Assembly (NCBI RefSeq): GCF_022870865.1
Contig: NZ_CP091508.1
Location: 620,001-684,000 of the forward strand
Direction of reading: 5' to 3'
Source of the DNA: Uruburuella testudinis
GTDB lineage: Bacteria > Pseudomonadota > Gammaproteobacteria > Burkholderiales > Neisseriaceae
DNA: 64,000 bases
Positions 8,572 through 17,852 of this stretch are shown here, in pieces. Below the pieces are notes generated by a model. It searched no databases. It had not been told where the DNA came from and was given only the letters and a program-made list of their open reading frames with translations. The stretch's first letter is position 1; every line of letters starts with the position of its first letter. A program made the position numbers and the translations under genes.

Positions 8572-10521
8572 TTATTTCGGTTTAACGTTCATCTGACCTG
8601 ACATTTCCATATGCAGTGCGTGGCAGAACCATTGGCAGTAATACCAGTGCACACCCGGGCGCGCGGCGGTAAAGGTTACCGATGCGGTGGCTTGCGGGCC
8701 GATTTCCATGGCGATACCGTAGCCTTCCAGCGTGAAGCCGTGGGTGAGGTCTTCAATGGTTTCCATATTGGTGACCACCACGGTCACTTCATCGCCTTCG
8801 CTCACTTCAAAGCTGGGCACACTGAACACCGGCGCAACGGCGGTCATGTATACGCGCACTTTGTTGCCTTCGCGAATCACATTGGCGGCACGCTCCAGCT
8901 CCACACCGTCTTTTTTCGCCATTTCCAGCGTTTCTTCCCACATCCACGGGTCATTGCGGTCCCACGTTTGTTTCGGGTGCACTTTTGATGCCGCCACCAG
9001 CAGCATATCGTGCGGCTCGGCAAAGCTGGGGCCGTCGTGCACCAGCTTCATTTCATCGCCCGAAATATCAATCAGCTGGTCGTTTTCAGGCTTCAGGGGG
9101 CCGACATTCAAGAAGCGGTCTTTCGAGAATTTGTTTAACGACACCAGCCATTTGCCGTCGGCTTCTTTGGTTTCGCCCATGGTGGTGTGGTTGTGGCCGG
9201 GCTGATAATGCACATCGAGCTTCTGCACAATCGGGTCGACTTTTTCGCCGCCGTAAGCTTTGATGGCTTTTTCGATGTCCCATTTCACGATTTGGCTGTC
9301 GATAAACAGCGTGGTATAGGCAAAACCGCGGCCGTCGAATGCGGTGTGCAGCGGCCCCAAGCCCAATTGCGGCTCGGCCACCACCACATCGCGCGGCTGA
9401 ATTTTGCCGGCAAACAAATCATCCAAGCGGCTCACATCGAGCACGGTTACCGTGGGCGACAATTTGCCGTTGAGCATGATGTATTTGCCGTCGGGCGAGG
9501 CATTGCAGCCGTGCGGCGAATTGGGCACGGGAATATAGCGGGTGTAGGGCGAATTGGCTTCGGCGCGGCCGTCTACCACTTTCACGCCGCCGAGCTCTTT
9601 AAAATCACCGTTTTTGATGCCCTCTTCAATGGCGGCGATATTAAACACTACGCACCAGTCTTGCTCGTTGGCCGAAGCTTCGTTAACCGTCAGGCCTTTT
9701 TCCGAGTTGTAACAGGTGGCAAACGAATATTTGCCCTGATAGTCGGCATCGCCGTTGTCGAGGTTGCCGTCTACCATCACCTGCCAGGCCACTTCCATGG
9801 TTTCGCCGTCAACCGCCGTATACACCGCCCAATAATTTTTCTGCGGGTCGGTCATATTGCGGCCGTCATTCGGAATCGGCACGATATGCTCGCCGTTGGC
9901 AAACACATAACCGGTTTTCGGATAACGCTGCGGGCGCAGGCCGTGTACGCCTGATATATTGGGAATCTCGACAATTTTGTCGGTTTTCATCACATCGCAC
10001 CGGATGCGCGCCACGCGGTTGTTGGCCTTATCATTTACATAAATATAGCGGCCGTCGTAAGTTTGGTCGGTAAACGACATATGCGGGTGGTGCAAATCGC
10101 CGTTAGGCAGCACCGGCATATTGCTTTGCTGCAAAAACGTACGGGTTTCCGGCGTGATGCCGGCATTCAGAATGCGGCGGCTCTCGTTGGTGCGCCCCCA
10201 GCCGGTGGCGCTGTCCATATTAAACACCGGAATCCGCATCAATTCGCGCATCGAAGGCACGCCCAACACGCGCACTTCGCCCGACTGGCCGCCTGAATTG
10301 AAGGCATAATATTGGTCGAGCTCGCCCGGCCCCACATAATCGCTGTGGCCCGCAGCAGCCGACGAACCGGCCGCACCGCTGGCCGCACCGCCTTCACTGC
10401 TGTTGGAACACCCCGCCAAGCCCAGCAGGCTTGCACCCGCCAAGCCGGCACCCGATGCGGCCGCCGTGCCCAAAAACGAGCGGCGGCTCAAACCGGTTTG
10501 GTTTAATTTATCATCCGACAT
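8572..10521 (-). CDS. nosZ: NosZ, nitrous oxide reductase
   Basis: The 649-residue periplasmic enzyme reduces N2O to N2, the last step of denitrification. The start at 10521 follows AAGGAGA and opens with a Tat signal (SRRSFLG, residues 12-18), typical of clade I NosZ. The beta-propeller carries the CuZ histidines, for example [14 protein letters not shown] and [12 protein letters not shown]. The C-terminal cupredoxin domain holds the CuA ligands in [10 protein letters not shown] (Cys629, Cys633, His637, Met640). All key ligands I can see are present, so the enzyme should be functional. It follows nosR after 85 bp. Confidence 0.96.
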   Translation of the reverse strand: MSDDKLNQTGLSRRSFLGTAAASGAGLAGASLLGLAGCSNSSEGGAASGAAGSSAAAGHSDYVGPGELDQYYAFNSGGQSGEVRVLGVPSMRELMRIPVFNMDSATGWGRTNESRRILNAGITPETRTFLQQSNMPVLPNGDLHHPHMSFTDQTYDGRYIYVNDKANNRVARIRCDVMKTDKIVEIPNISGVHGLRPQRYPKTGYVFANGEHIVPIPNDGRNMTDPQKNYWAVYTAVDGETMEVAWQVMVDGNLDNGDADYQGKYSFATCYNSEKGLTVNEASANEQDWCVVFNIAAIEEGIKNGDFKELGGVKVVDGRAEANSPYTRYIPVPNSPHGCNASPDGKYIMLNGKLSPTVTVLDVSRLDDLFAGKIQPRDVVVAEPQLGLGPLHTAFDGRGFAYTTLFIDSQIVKWDIEKAIKAYGGEKVDPIVQKLDVHYQPGHNHTTMGETKEADGKWLVSLNKFSKDRFLNVGPLKPENDQLIDISGDEMKLVHDGPSFAEPHDMLLVAASKVHPKQTWDRNDPWMWEETLEMAKKDGVELERAANVIREGNKVRVYMTAVAPVFSVPSFEVSEGDEVTVVVTNMETIEDLTHGFTLEGYGIAMEIGPQATASVTFTAARPGVHWYYCQWFCHALHMEMSGQMNVKPK

Positions 10522-10606
10522 ACTAACTCTCCTTGATTGAAGCGGCATCGCGCCTACTTTCAGACGGCCTGCCGTAACGGGTTAAACTGCTTTTCAAACA
10601 ACATCT

Positions 10607-12943
10607 TTATCGGGCTGTATCCGACGGTTTTTCAGACGGCCTTTTGTCTACAAAATGAATCACCTGCTCCTGCTGCGCCTGTGCGCGCCGCTGCGCATCC
10701 AATTCGGCTTTGGCCGCCGCCTGCTTTTGCTTTTTCTTGTTGACCTGCACCACATGCGGGCAGTCGGTTTGGTGGTGGTAGAGCATCTGGCAGTGCAAAC
10801 ATTGAATGCATTCGTTGGGGTCGATATCGCCTTCGGGGTGAATCGCCTGCACCGGGCAATCGTGCGCACAGCGCTGGCAGGGGTTGCCGCACATCGGATA
10901 GCGGCGCAGCCAGTCAAACACGCGCAAACGGGCGGGAATCGCCAGCGCTGCGCCGAGCGGGCACAGATAGCGGCAATAAAAACGCTCGATAAACAAACCG
11001 GCCAGCAGCAGCACCAGCGCAAACGCCACAAACCACCATTCGCGGACAAATTTCAGAATAATCGCGGTTTTAAACGGCTCCACTTCCGATAATTTTTCCG
11101 CCAACCCCAATTCATACAGCGACACGCCGAACAGCACCATGAAAATCACATATTTCAGCGCCGCCATGCGGGTATGCACGCCATGCGGCACCACAATCTG
11201 TTTCACGCCCAGCTTTTTGGCGATGCGGTTGAGCAATTCCTGCAACGAACCAAACGGGCACAGCCAGCCGCAAAATGCGCCGCGGTTCCAAAACAAAATC
11301 GAAATGGCGGTGGCGCACCACAAGATAAACACCAGCGGATCCATCAGAAAATATTCCCATGAAAACCCGGTGCGCAAAGCTGTGGTAAAGGTGAGCACAT
11401 TCACCACCGAAAGCTGCGCCTGCGCATACCAGCCGATATAAAACAGGCTGAAAGTGAGATAAACCAAGCGGAAGCGGTCGTAGAATTTCGGATATTTGGT
11501 GAGCGTATCCTGAAAGAAAAACACCGCCACCAGAATCAGCAGCGACAGCGCCACCACGCCGATCTGCCAGCGTTTGCCCTGCCAAATCTGCTTCCACAAT
11601 TGTGAAGACGGTTCGCCCTCAGCCGCAGCGGCCGCACCCGCAACGGCATCTGTGCCCGGCGGTGTTACCGCGGCGGCAACCGCTACCGGCTCGCCGTCGG
11701 GGTCATCCACGGTATAGGGCTGCGGCAATTGGTAGTTTAAATCAGCGGTGACAAAAGCCTTGTCGTTCACACTCAACACGCGCTGAATCATCAGCTGCAA
11801 ACGCCACGGCTCGGCGGCGTCGAATTTCACCTCTTCCGGCACGGTAAACAGCGCGATTTCTTTAAAATGCGGCGCACCGGCAGCATCAAACGCAGGCAGG
11901 CGCTGATGGTTGAGGTCGGTAAAACGGAAGCTTTCATCGCCCTGCACCACTTCGATGCGGTCGAAAATACCGCCGCGCACATAGCCCGAACCTTTAAACG
12001 AATAACGCCCTTCGCCCGCCACCACCACGGCCTGTTGGCCGGGTTTCAGACGGCCTTGCAAATCGTTCCAACCCGCTTCACCAAGCAGGCTTTTACCAAT
12101 AGCCGGCTGGCTTACCAGCGCTGTATAGAGGTCGACAAAAGTATCGTCATCGGCACCTTTTTCCGGGTGCGCCGCCGCCCCGGCTTTACCGCCCGCAGCA
12201 AAAGCCTTGTTGACATCGGCCACCGTCATATGCAAGCGGGCGATGGCGCCCTCGTTAAGCAGCGCCTGCCATGATTGCACATCGGCTTTTTCCTGATTCA
12301 CCAAACGGTGCGGCCGGGTTTGCACCGTCGCCGCCGCTTCGGAAGCGCCGCCTGCCGCTGCGTTGGCGGTTGCACCTGCCGTGGCCGTGCCGATGCCGTA
12401 TTGCTGCGACAGTGTGCGCATCGAGCGGTAGATGCTGTCGTTAATCACCATCAGCGTTACCGTGGCGCCGCTGATGATGTCGGCCGGCGCCTGATTGTCG
12501 GGGGCAGGCGAACGAATCAGATTCAGCCCCACATAAGCCCCGATAAACGCATCCACTTTCGATTGCGGAATGCCGATCAACACAATCGGCTCGTGGTGTT
12601 CGACCAGCTTCGCGCCCTTGATGGTGCCGTCGTCGGCCACCCCCACCAAAATATCAATCGGCTTGCTCGAATAGCCGCGCGTGTTGACTACATCGGTGGT
12701 CACATACACATAGCCCAGCGGCTCTTCGCCCTGAAACACCCGCGCCACCATCGGCTTGCCTTCCGGCGCGCCAAAACGGTCGGCGCCCGGAAAAATATCT
12801 GCCGGCTGCGTTTGAGGCAGAAATTCAGGCAGGCGCTCGGCCATTGCCTGCGGCACACACAACAGCAACGCCGTCAATACCAAAAATGCCGCCGCCCCAC
12901 GCCTGCATGCGGCCTGAATCCTGCTTATGATTTCAGCAGACAT
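10607..12943 (-). CDS. nosR: NosR, membrane flavo-iron-sulfur protein for N2O reduction
   Basis: This 778-residue protein feeds electrons to NosZ and is needed for its expression. I choose the ATG at 12943, preceded by GGGG, over one at 12961. A signal sequence ending AMA is followed by a periplasmic flavin domain. The FMN attachment motif DIISGATVTLM lies near residue 150. Then come membrane helices carrying CGWLCPFG and CRYLCPLG, a pair of Cys-x3-CysPro motifs. At the C-terminus two ferredoxin-like 4Fe-4S sites are formed by CGNPCQRCAHDCP and CIQCLHCQMLYHHQTDCP. It is the first gene of the cluster, behind an FNR-type promoter. Confidence 0.95.
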   Translation of the reverse strand: MSAEIISRIQAACRRGAAAFLVLTALLLCVPQAMAERLPEFLPQTQPADIFPGADRFGAPEGKPMVARVFQGEEPLGYVYVTTDVVNTRGYSSKPIDILVGVADDGTIKGAKLVEHHEPIVLIGIPQSKVDAFIGAYVGLNLIRSPAPDNQAPADIISGATVTLMVINDSIYRSMRTLSQQYGIGTATAGATANAAAGGASEAAATVQTRPHRLVNQEKADVQSWQALLNEGAIARLHMTVADVNKAFAAGGKAGAAAHPEKGADDDTFVDLYTALVSQPAIGKSLLGEAGWNDLQGRLKPGQQAVVVAGEGRYSFKGSGYVRGGIFDRIEVVQGDESFRFTDLNHQRLPAFDAAGAPHFKEIALFTVPEEVKFDAAEPWRLQLMIQRVLSVNDKAFVTADLNYQLPQPYTVDDPDGEPVAVAAAVTPPGTDAVAGAAAAAEGEPSSQLWKQIWQGKRWQIGVVALSLLILVAVFFFQDTLTKYPKFYDRFRLVYLTFSLFYIGWYAQAQLSVVNVLTFTTALRTGFSWEYFLMDPLVFILWCATAISILFWNRGAFCGWLCPFGSLQELLNRIAKKLGVKQIVVPHGVHTRMAALKYVIFMVLFGVSLYELGLAEKLSEVEPFKTAIILKFVREWWFVAFALVLLLAGLFIERFYCRYLCPLGAALAIPARLRVFDWLRRYPMCGNPCQRCAHDCPVQAIHPEGDIDPNECIQCLHCQMLYHHQTDCPHVVQVNKKKQKQAAAKAELDAQRRAQAQQEQVIHFVDKRPSEKPSDTAR

Positions 12944-12968
12944 GATTGCCCCAATACCCATACTCGAA

Positions 12969-13017
12969 TATTCATATTATAGGCATGATTAACATAGCTT
13001 TACTTGACAGACATCAA
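12969..13017 (-). promoter_or_regulatory. FNR-dependent class II promoter of nosR
   Basis: An FNR box TTGAC-AGAC-ATCAA (half sites TTGAY and ATCAA) spans 13004-13017. Downstream on the minus strand lies a perfect -10 element TATAAT (12981 to 12976). If transcription starts 7 bases further on, at about 12969, the box is centred at -41.5, exactly where FNR activates class II promoters. No good -35 element is present, as expected for an activated promoter. Confidence 0.75.
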
Positions 13018-13179
13018 GGTTGGCAAGCTTAATGCCGAATGAAGTCGTTTCAATAAACAAATAAAATTTAATATTTTTTTTGAACAAAACTTCTTTTGCC
13101 ATGATCAAGCCAATAAAAACACCGAATCAAACTACATTTTACTACATATATTTAAAATGAAACTTTATAGGCATAAAAA

Positions 13180-13206
13180 AGGCCGTCTGAACGTTTCAGA
13201 CGGCCT
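13180..13206. terminator. DUS-pair hairpin
   Basis: A short-loop inverted DUS pair lies between the nosR promoter region and the methyltransferase gene. It is embedded in AT-rich DNA (13020-13180) with no gene seen. Confidence 0.5.
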
Positions 13207-13208
13207 CA

Positions 13209-13286
13209 TATAGTGGAATGAAAAAACACGAGATACAAGGCAGCAAGGCACAGCAACGCCGCCGCACTTTTTATTGATTCACTGTA
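13209..13286. repeat. Correia-like element, short form
   Basis: The 78-bp element has ends TATAGTGGAATGAAAAA and, inverted, TACAGTGAATCAATAAAAA. The inside reads GATACAAGGCAGCAAGGC, shared with the longer copy at 47837-47940. The TATAGTGGA-type end recalls Neisseria Correia elements; the internal part is shortened. Confidence 0.5.
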
Positions 13287-13336
13287 TCATGCTATTGAAT
13301 ATTGAAATTACCCTCTCCGTTGGCAGAAGCCCTGCC

Positions 13337-13933
13337 TCATGGCTTGCGCCCGAGCAGGTAAATGACCGCGCTTTTGCCCCGATGGCGGCTGCCTTCACTC
13401 AAATCGCGCTCGATTTCTTCGGCCACCAGCCATTCCAGGCCGTGAAATGCGGTTTGCATTTGCGCCAGCGTGCCGAGCATGGCGGCATCTTTGGGGCCGC
13501 CGGTGCCGAGCGCAATTTGGTCGGGATGGTAAAACACACCGGCAAACATTCCGCCCGCTTGCAAAGCACCGATTATGCGCTGCGCAATTTGCGTGCGCTC
13601 CGGCTCGATAAAATGGCAAAACACGCTGGTTATCACGGCATACTGTTCAGACGGCCACGCCATGTCGGCAATATTTTGCTGCCGCGTATCGAAACGCACA
13701 CCTTTTTCGGCAGCCAGTTTTTGCGCTTTGGCCAAGCCCACCGCCGACATATCCACGCCCTCGGCCTGAAAACCGTGTTGCGCCAGAAACACGCCGTTGC
13801 GGCCTTCGCCCGTGGCCAAATCCAACGCCCGCCCGCCTTGGGGCAGCTGCGGCAGAACTCGGGCGATAAATTCGTTCGGCGCCGTGCCGAACACATAGTC
13901 ATCGGTTAAATAACGCTCATCCCACTTGGTCAT
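13337..13933 (-). CDS. Class I SAM-dependent methyltransferase (TehB-like)
   Basis: A 198-residue Rossmann methyltransferase. The SAM-binding motif I is ALDLATGEGRNGVFLA. The acidic residue of motif II is in AEGVDMSAVGL, and motif IV-like residues follow in NIADMAW. The substrate is unknown; the opening MTKWDERY resembles tellurite-resistance TehB-like and small thiol or thiopurine methyltransferases. I chose the second of two adjacent ATGs (13933) because AGGG is then 5 bases upstream. It is a single gene with convergent neighbours. Confidence 0.75.
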   Translation of the reverse strand: MTKWDERYLTDDYVFGTAPNEFIARVLPQLPQGGRALDLATGEGRNGVFLAQHGFQAEGVDMSAVGLAKAQKLAAEKGVRFDTRQQNIADMAWPSEQYAVITSVFCHFIEPERTQIAQRIIGALQAGGMFAGVFYHPDQIALGTGGPKDAAMLGTLAQMQTAFHGLEWLVAEEIERDLSEGSRHRGKSAVIYLLGRKP

Positions 13934-14016
13934 CATTGCCCTATCCATTCGATTTTCAGACGGCCTTTAATATAACATTAAAAAGCATGATATATAGATG
14001 CGGATTGGATTTGTTG

Positions 14017-14056
14017 TTCAGACGGCCTGTTTAGGAATGCAGAGAGGCCGTCTGAA
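14017..14056. terminator. Inverted DUS pair
   Basis: TTCAGACGGCCT is followed by AGGCCGTCTGAA 16 bases later, the reverse order to the usual pair. It lies between fadH and the methyltransferase. Confidence 0.4.
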
Positions 14057-14108
14057 AACATGGCATTTATTATGAGACTTTTAGAATGCAGTTGTGAATG
14101 AGTGATTT

Positions 14109-14273
14109 CAGGGTGTCCTGACCATTCAGAATGACTCAGATTTTTTGTGGTAAAAGTGCAGATGCCAGGCAAAAAACGCAGCAAGATTGAGCATCTTGCG
14201 AGGCTTTTTAACGCAGCAGATGCGTTTCAGGGGCAAAATACACCCGTAAATCGAATGGTCCGGACACCCTAGG
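14109..14273 (-). repeat. CTAG-type MITE, copy B
   Basis: About 165 bp, from AGGGTGTCCTGACCATTC to GGACACCCTAGG. It carries the standard core (GCAAGAT stem, CTGCGTTAAAAAGCC in reverse). One end is of the 'AAAAAATCTGAGTCATTC' type and the other of the 'GGGGCAAAATACACCCG' type. It lies just downstream of fadH. Confidence 0.75.
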
Positions 14274-14315
14274 ATGGCCAGCCGCCAAGTTTGCTTCTGC
14301 CCTCTAAAAATCCCC

Positions 14316-16328
14316 CTAAACCGCCAAACCCAATTCCGTGCCCGCTTTAATTGCGCGTTTGGCGTCCAGCTCTGCCGCCACGTCTGCGCCGCCGATAATG
14401 TGCACCGGTTTGCCCAACGCTTCGCATTCGGCCTGCAAACTGCGGTTCGGCTCTTGCCCGGCGCAGATAACGACATTATCCACCGGCAATACTTGCGCTT
14501 CGCCGTTGCGGCGGATATGCAGGCCGTCTGAATCGATTTTCACGTATTCGATGCCGCCCCACATCTTCACGCCTTTGTGTTTCAACACGGTGCGGTGAAT
14601 CCAGCCGGTGGTTTTGCCCAGATTGCGCCCCACCATGCCTTCTTTGCGTTGCAGCAGCCAGATTTCGCGCGCCGACGGCGGCAGCTGCGGTTGTGGCGAC
14701 AATAAGGCGCCGCGTTTGCTCATGCCCTCGTCAATCTGCCATTCCCGGCGAAACAGTTCGGGCGACAAGGCGCTGTCGGCGCCTTCGTGGCTGAGGTATT
14801 CGGCGGTGTCGAAGCCGATACCGCCCGCACCGATAACCGCCACGCGTTTGCCGACGGGCTTTTTGTCGCGCAATACATCCAGATAGCTCAACACTTCAGG
14901 GCGTTCGCTGCCGGGCAGATTGATTTGGCGCGGCACAATACCGCTGGCGAGCACAATTTCATCAAAACTCTGCAAATCAGCAGCGCCGACCGTGCGCCCC
15001 AATTGGCGCGCCACGCCCAAATCGTTCAATATCTGATCGAAATAGCGCAGCGTTTCGTTGAATTCGGGCTTGCCGGGAATTTGCTTGGCCACATTGAGCT
15101 GGCCGCCGATTTGGGCTTGCGCATCAAACAATGTCACACTGTGCCCGCGTTCTGCGGCGGTTTTGGCAAACGCCATTCCCGCAGGGCCGGCGCCGACTAC
15201 GGCGATGTTTTTCAGCGTTTGCGGCGGTTTGACTTCCAATTGCAATTCGTGGCAGGCAAACGGGTTGACCAAGCAAGAGGTCAGCTTGCCGGCAAAAATA
15301 TGGTCGAGGCAGGCCTGGTTGCAGGCGATACAGGTGTTGATGCGGGTATCGTCGCCGGCAACGGCCTTGCCCACCCACGCCGCATCGGCCAGAAACGGGC
15401 GCGCCAGGCAAACGGCATCGGCCAAGCCCTGCTGCAACACGGCTTCGGCGGTTTCGGGCATATTGATGCGGTTGGTGGCAATAACGGGAATATGGCTGAT
15501 TTGCTTGAGTTTGCCGGTAAATTCGGCAAACGCGGCACGCGGCACCGAAGTGGCGATGGTGGGAATACGCGCTTCATGCCAGCCGATGCCGGTGTTAAAC
15601 ATATCCGCGCCCACCGCTTCGATTTCAGCCGCCAATACCACATTTTCATCCCATGTGGAGCCGTTTTCCACCAAGTCGAGCAGCGAAATGCGGTAAACAA
15701 TCAGAAATTCTTCGCCACAGGCGGCGCGGATGCCGGCCACGATTTCACGCGCAAAACGGCGGCGGTTTTCAGCGCTGCCGCCATATTCGTCATCGCGCGT
15801 GTTGGTGCAGGGCGCGAGAAACTGATTAATCAGATAGCCTTCGCTGCCCATTACCTCCACGCCGTCATAACCTGCTTCTCGAGCAAGCCGGGCGCAGGCG
15901 ATATAGTCGGCCACGGTTTGGCGCACTTCCCCGGTGGTGAGCGCGCGCGGTTTGGCCGGATTAATCGGCGCCTGAATGGCACTGGGCGCGACCGGCTCGC
16001 GGCTGATGGCATAGCGGCCGGTATGCAGAATCTGCATGCAGATTTTCGCGCCGTGGGCATGCACGGCTTCGGTGACCGTGCGGTGCCACGCCACTTCCTC
16101 GGCGTTGGTGAGCTTGGCGCCGCCCTCGGTAACCGCACCTTCGGCATTGGGGCCGATGCCGCCGGTGATAATCAGCGCCACGCCGTTTTTCGCCCGCTCG
16201 GCATAAAACGCAGCCAAATGTTCCGCCCCTTCGGGGTGTTCTTCAAAGCCCGTGTGCATCGAGCCCATAATCACGCGGTTGCGCAAGGTGTGGTGCGGCA
16301 ACACCAAGGGGGTAGCCAGTGTTCTCAT
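14316..16328 (-). CDS. fadH: 2,4-dienoyl-CoA reductase (NADPH), old yellow enzyme family
   Basis: The 670-residue flavo-iron-sulfur enzyme reduces 2,4-dienoyl-CoA intermediates of unsaturated fatty acid breakdown. The N-terminal half is an FMN-binding TIM barrel, with HTGRYA and DGVEVMGSEGYLINQFL. The 4Fe-4S site is CIACNQACLDHIF plus a further Cys in TSCLVNP. The C-terminal half has an FAD-binding GxGxxG (VVGAGPAGMAFAKTAAERGH) and an NADPH-binding VIGAGGIGFDTAEYL. AGGAG precedes the start. Length matches E. coli FadH (672 residues). Relatives act on other enoates, so the natural substrate is inferred. Confidence 0.9.
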   Translation of the reverse strand: MRTLATPLVLPHHTLRNRVIMGSMHTGFEEHPEGAEHLAAFYAERAKNGVALIITGGIGPNAEGAVTEGGAKLTNAEEVAWHRTVTEAVHAHGAKICMQILHTGRYAISREPVAPSAIQAPINPAKPRALTTGEVRQTVADYIACARLAREAGYDGVEVMGSEGYLINQFLAPCTNTRDDEYGGSAENRRRFAREIVAGIRAACGEEFLIVYRISLLDLVENGSTWDENVVLAAEIEAVGADMFNTGIGWHEARIPTIATSVPRAAFAEFTGKLKQISHIPVIATNRINMPETAEAVLQQGLADAVCLARPFLADAAWVGKAVAGDDTRINTCIACNQACLDHIFAGKLTSCLVNPFACHELQLEVKPPQTLKNIAVVGAGPAGMAFAKTAAERGHSVTLFDAQAQIGGQLNVAKQIPGKPEFNETLRYFDQILNDLGVARQLGRTVGAADLQSFDEIVLASGIVPRQINLPGSERPEVLSYLDVLRDKKPVGKRVAVIGAGGIGFDTAEYLSHEGADSALSPELFRREWQIDEGMSKRGALLSPQPQLPPSAREIWLLQRKEGMVGRNLGKTTGWIHRTVLKHKGVKMWGGIEYVKIDSDGLHIRRNGEAQVLPVDNVVICAGQEPNRSLQAECEALGKPVHIIGGADVAAELDAKRAIKAGTELGLAV

Positions 16329-16425
16329 TGATTGCTCCTGTTTTATTATTTTCAGACTTTAATGTAGCACGACAGATTGAAAAAAACAGCTGTTTGAATG
16401 CTTTTAAATAAAGCAAATGCTCAAA

Positions 16426-16460
16426 AGGCCGTCTGAAAACATAAGGTTTTCAGACGGCCT
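16426..16460. terminator. DUS-pair hairpin
   Basis: Inverted DUS pair with an 11-base loop between the divergent fadH and thioesterase genes. It is not downstream of either gene, so a terminator role is unlikely here; it may serve DNA uptake. Confidence 0.5.
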
Positions 16461-16505
16461 CCGATATGCTAACTTCGATTTACCACAATAAAAAGGAGCA
16501 ACCCG

Positions 16506-16928
16506 ATGACGAAACGCACACCTGCGCATTACCCGATTCTCACCACCGACACCATCCGCTACGGCGACACCGACTGCCAAGGCCATGTCAACAACGCGGT
16601 GTTTTCCACCTTTATCGAAACCGGCCGCTCCGAAATCCTCTACCGCCAACAGCCGCCGCTCTGCCCCGAGGGCACGCAATTTGTGATTGCGCGGCTGGAA
16701 ATCGACTATCTGCGCGAGATTTTATGGCCGGGCGAAATCGTATGCGGCACGGCAGTAGCCAAAGTGGGCAACAGCAGCGTGCGGCTGGTGCAAAGCCTGT
16801 TTTGCAACGGCGAAGAAGCCGCCTATGCCGAAAGCGTGATTGTGCTCACCGATAAAACCAGCCGCCAATCCTGCACCATCAGCGACGAAGCCCGCGAACG
16901 TTTGCTGGCACTGGGCTTGCGCGGCTAA
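16506..16928 (+). CDS. Acyl-CoA thioesterase, hotdog fold (4HBT)
   Basis: A 140-residue hotdog-fold thioesterase of the 4-hydroxybenzoyl-CoA/YbgC type. The motif IRYGDTDCQGHVNNAVF carries the usual active-site Asp and following His-Val-Asn-Asn. AAAAAGGAG lies before the ATG. Such enzymes release free acids from acyl-CoA in the cytoplasm; the specificity is not predictable. It is divergent from fadH, which also acts on acyl-CoA, though that proximity may be chance. Confidence 0.85.
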   Translation: MTKRTPAHYPILTTDTIRYGDTDCQGHVNNAVFSTFIETGRSEILYRQQPPLCPEGTQFVIARLEIDYLREILWPGEIVCGTAVAKVGNSSVRLVQSLFCNGEEAAYAESVIVLTDKTSRQSCTISDEARERLLALGLRG

Positions 16929-16953
16929 AAGCATTTGCAGTATTCAAACACTG

Positions 16954-16988
16954 AGGCCGTCTGAAATATCGATGATTTCAGACGGCCT
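16954..16988. terminator. DUS-pair terminator after the thioesterase gene
   Basis: An inverted DUS pair (11-base loop) with CTGAGGCC/GGCCTCA extensions lies 25 bp after the stop codon. Confidence 0.65.
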
Positions 16989-17036
16989 CAAAACGGGCAG
17001 ATTGCTTGATGCTTTAAACCAATTTACCCTACTTTT

Positions 17037-17579
17037 TTAATCCGTTGCAGATGCCCCGCGGCTCGCCGGCACTGCGCCGACGGCCGCATCCGCCGCACGG
17101 CCATCCTGCTGTTTCACCCAGCGGACAATATCTTTACCCAGTGCATTATTCACGCGCTTCAATACGCTGCACGAGCTTTTAAAAGCCCCCAAAACACCGC
17201 CCATCGAGCTGCGCGACAATTGGGTTTCCGCCACTTTGACATTGTCGCGAAACAAAGCCACATCAACATGAGTGGCCTTATAATGCCCGATTAACGCAAA
17301 GCCGTAACTGCGCGCCGCATCAATGGCGATTTCCAAGCGGTCGGGATAGTCAGACAATTTACCATCTGCCTGCCGGATGCCGACACCCTGCTTGCCGCCC
17401 TGCTGCAACAGCGCGGCTGAAAAATCCGCCCCAAGATTGGTGCACTCTTTCACTACCCTTTCCGCAATTTGATTGGCATCGGCATACGGTATTTGGGGTT
17501 CGATATAATAAGTGTTCTGCGCAAACGCCGCCGAGCTCAACATCAACCCGATACCTGCCGCCATCATCTGATATTTCAT
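17037..17579 (-). CDS. Exported protein of unknown function
   Basis: About 180 residues with a clear Sec signal (MKYQMMAAGIGLMLSSAAFAQ). The mature part has two Cys (KECTNLG and SSCSVLK) that could form a disulfide, and no family I recognise. Phrases such as ALIGHYKATHVDVALFRDN suggest a compact beta-rich periplasmic domain. An in-frame ATG five codons upstream (17594) is possible but has no better ribosome site. A MITE (17660-17788) lies just upstream, so the promoter may be inside or beyond it. Confidence 0.6.
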   Translation of the reverse strand: MKYQMMAAGIGLMLSSAAFAQNTYYIEPQIPYADANQIAERVVKECTNLGADFSAALLQQGGKQGVGIRQADGKLSDYPDRLEIAIDAARSYGFALIGHYKATHVDVALFRDNVKVAETQLSRSSMGGVLGAFKSSCSVLKRVNNALGKDIVRWVKQQDGRAADAAVGAVPASRGASATD

Positions 17580-17659
17580 TATTCTGACTTTCATTAAATT
17601 TGATAATAATTTGAAATTATATCAAATTGGATATTCAGTTGGAAAAGATAATCTCCGCC

Positions 17660-17788
17660 GGGGTGTCCTGACCATTCGTTTATGAGGGGATTTTTGTTCC
17701 TGGAAATGCAGATGCCAGGCAAAAAACGCAGCAGATGTGCTTTTAGCGCAAAAAAGATGATGATAGATGAATGGTCAGGACACCCTAG
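17660..17788 (-). repeat. CTAG-type MITE, copy C (internally deleted)
   Basis: A 129-bp copy from GGGTGTCCTGACCATTCG to GGTCAGGACACCCTAG. The central stem (GCAAGAT/ATCTTGC) is missing. One end is of the TTTATGAGGGGATTTTTG type and the other of the GATGATGATAGATGAATGG type, so it is a mosaic. Confidence 0.7.
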
Positions 17789-17795
17789 ATAGCAA

Positions 17796-17830
17796 AGGCC
17801 GTCTGAAAACTTTTCCGTTTCAGACGGCCT
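17796..17830. terminator. DUS-pair terminator after yicC
   Basis: An inverted DUS pair with a loop of 11 bases just downstream of the yicC stop. Confidence 0.65.
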
Positions 17831-17852
17831 TTGCTCCCACATCCGGCAAGCG

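Noticed and set aside
14787..16331. A 514-codon plus-strand open frame over fadH
   Set aside because: It is a shadow of fadH, which has complete flavin and iron-sulfur motifs. The antisense product is His/Gly-rich and unlike any protein.
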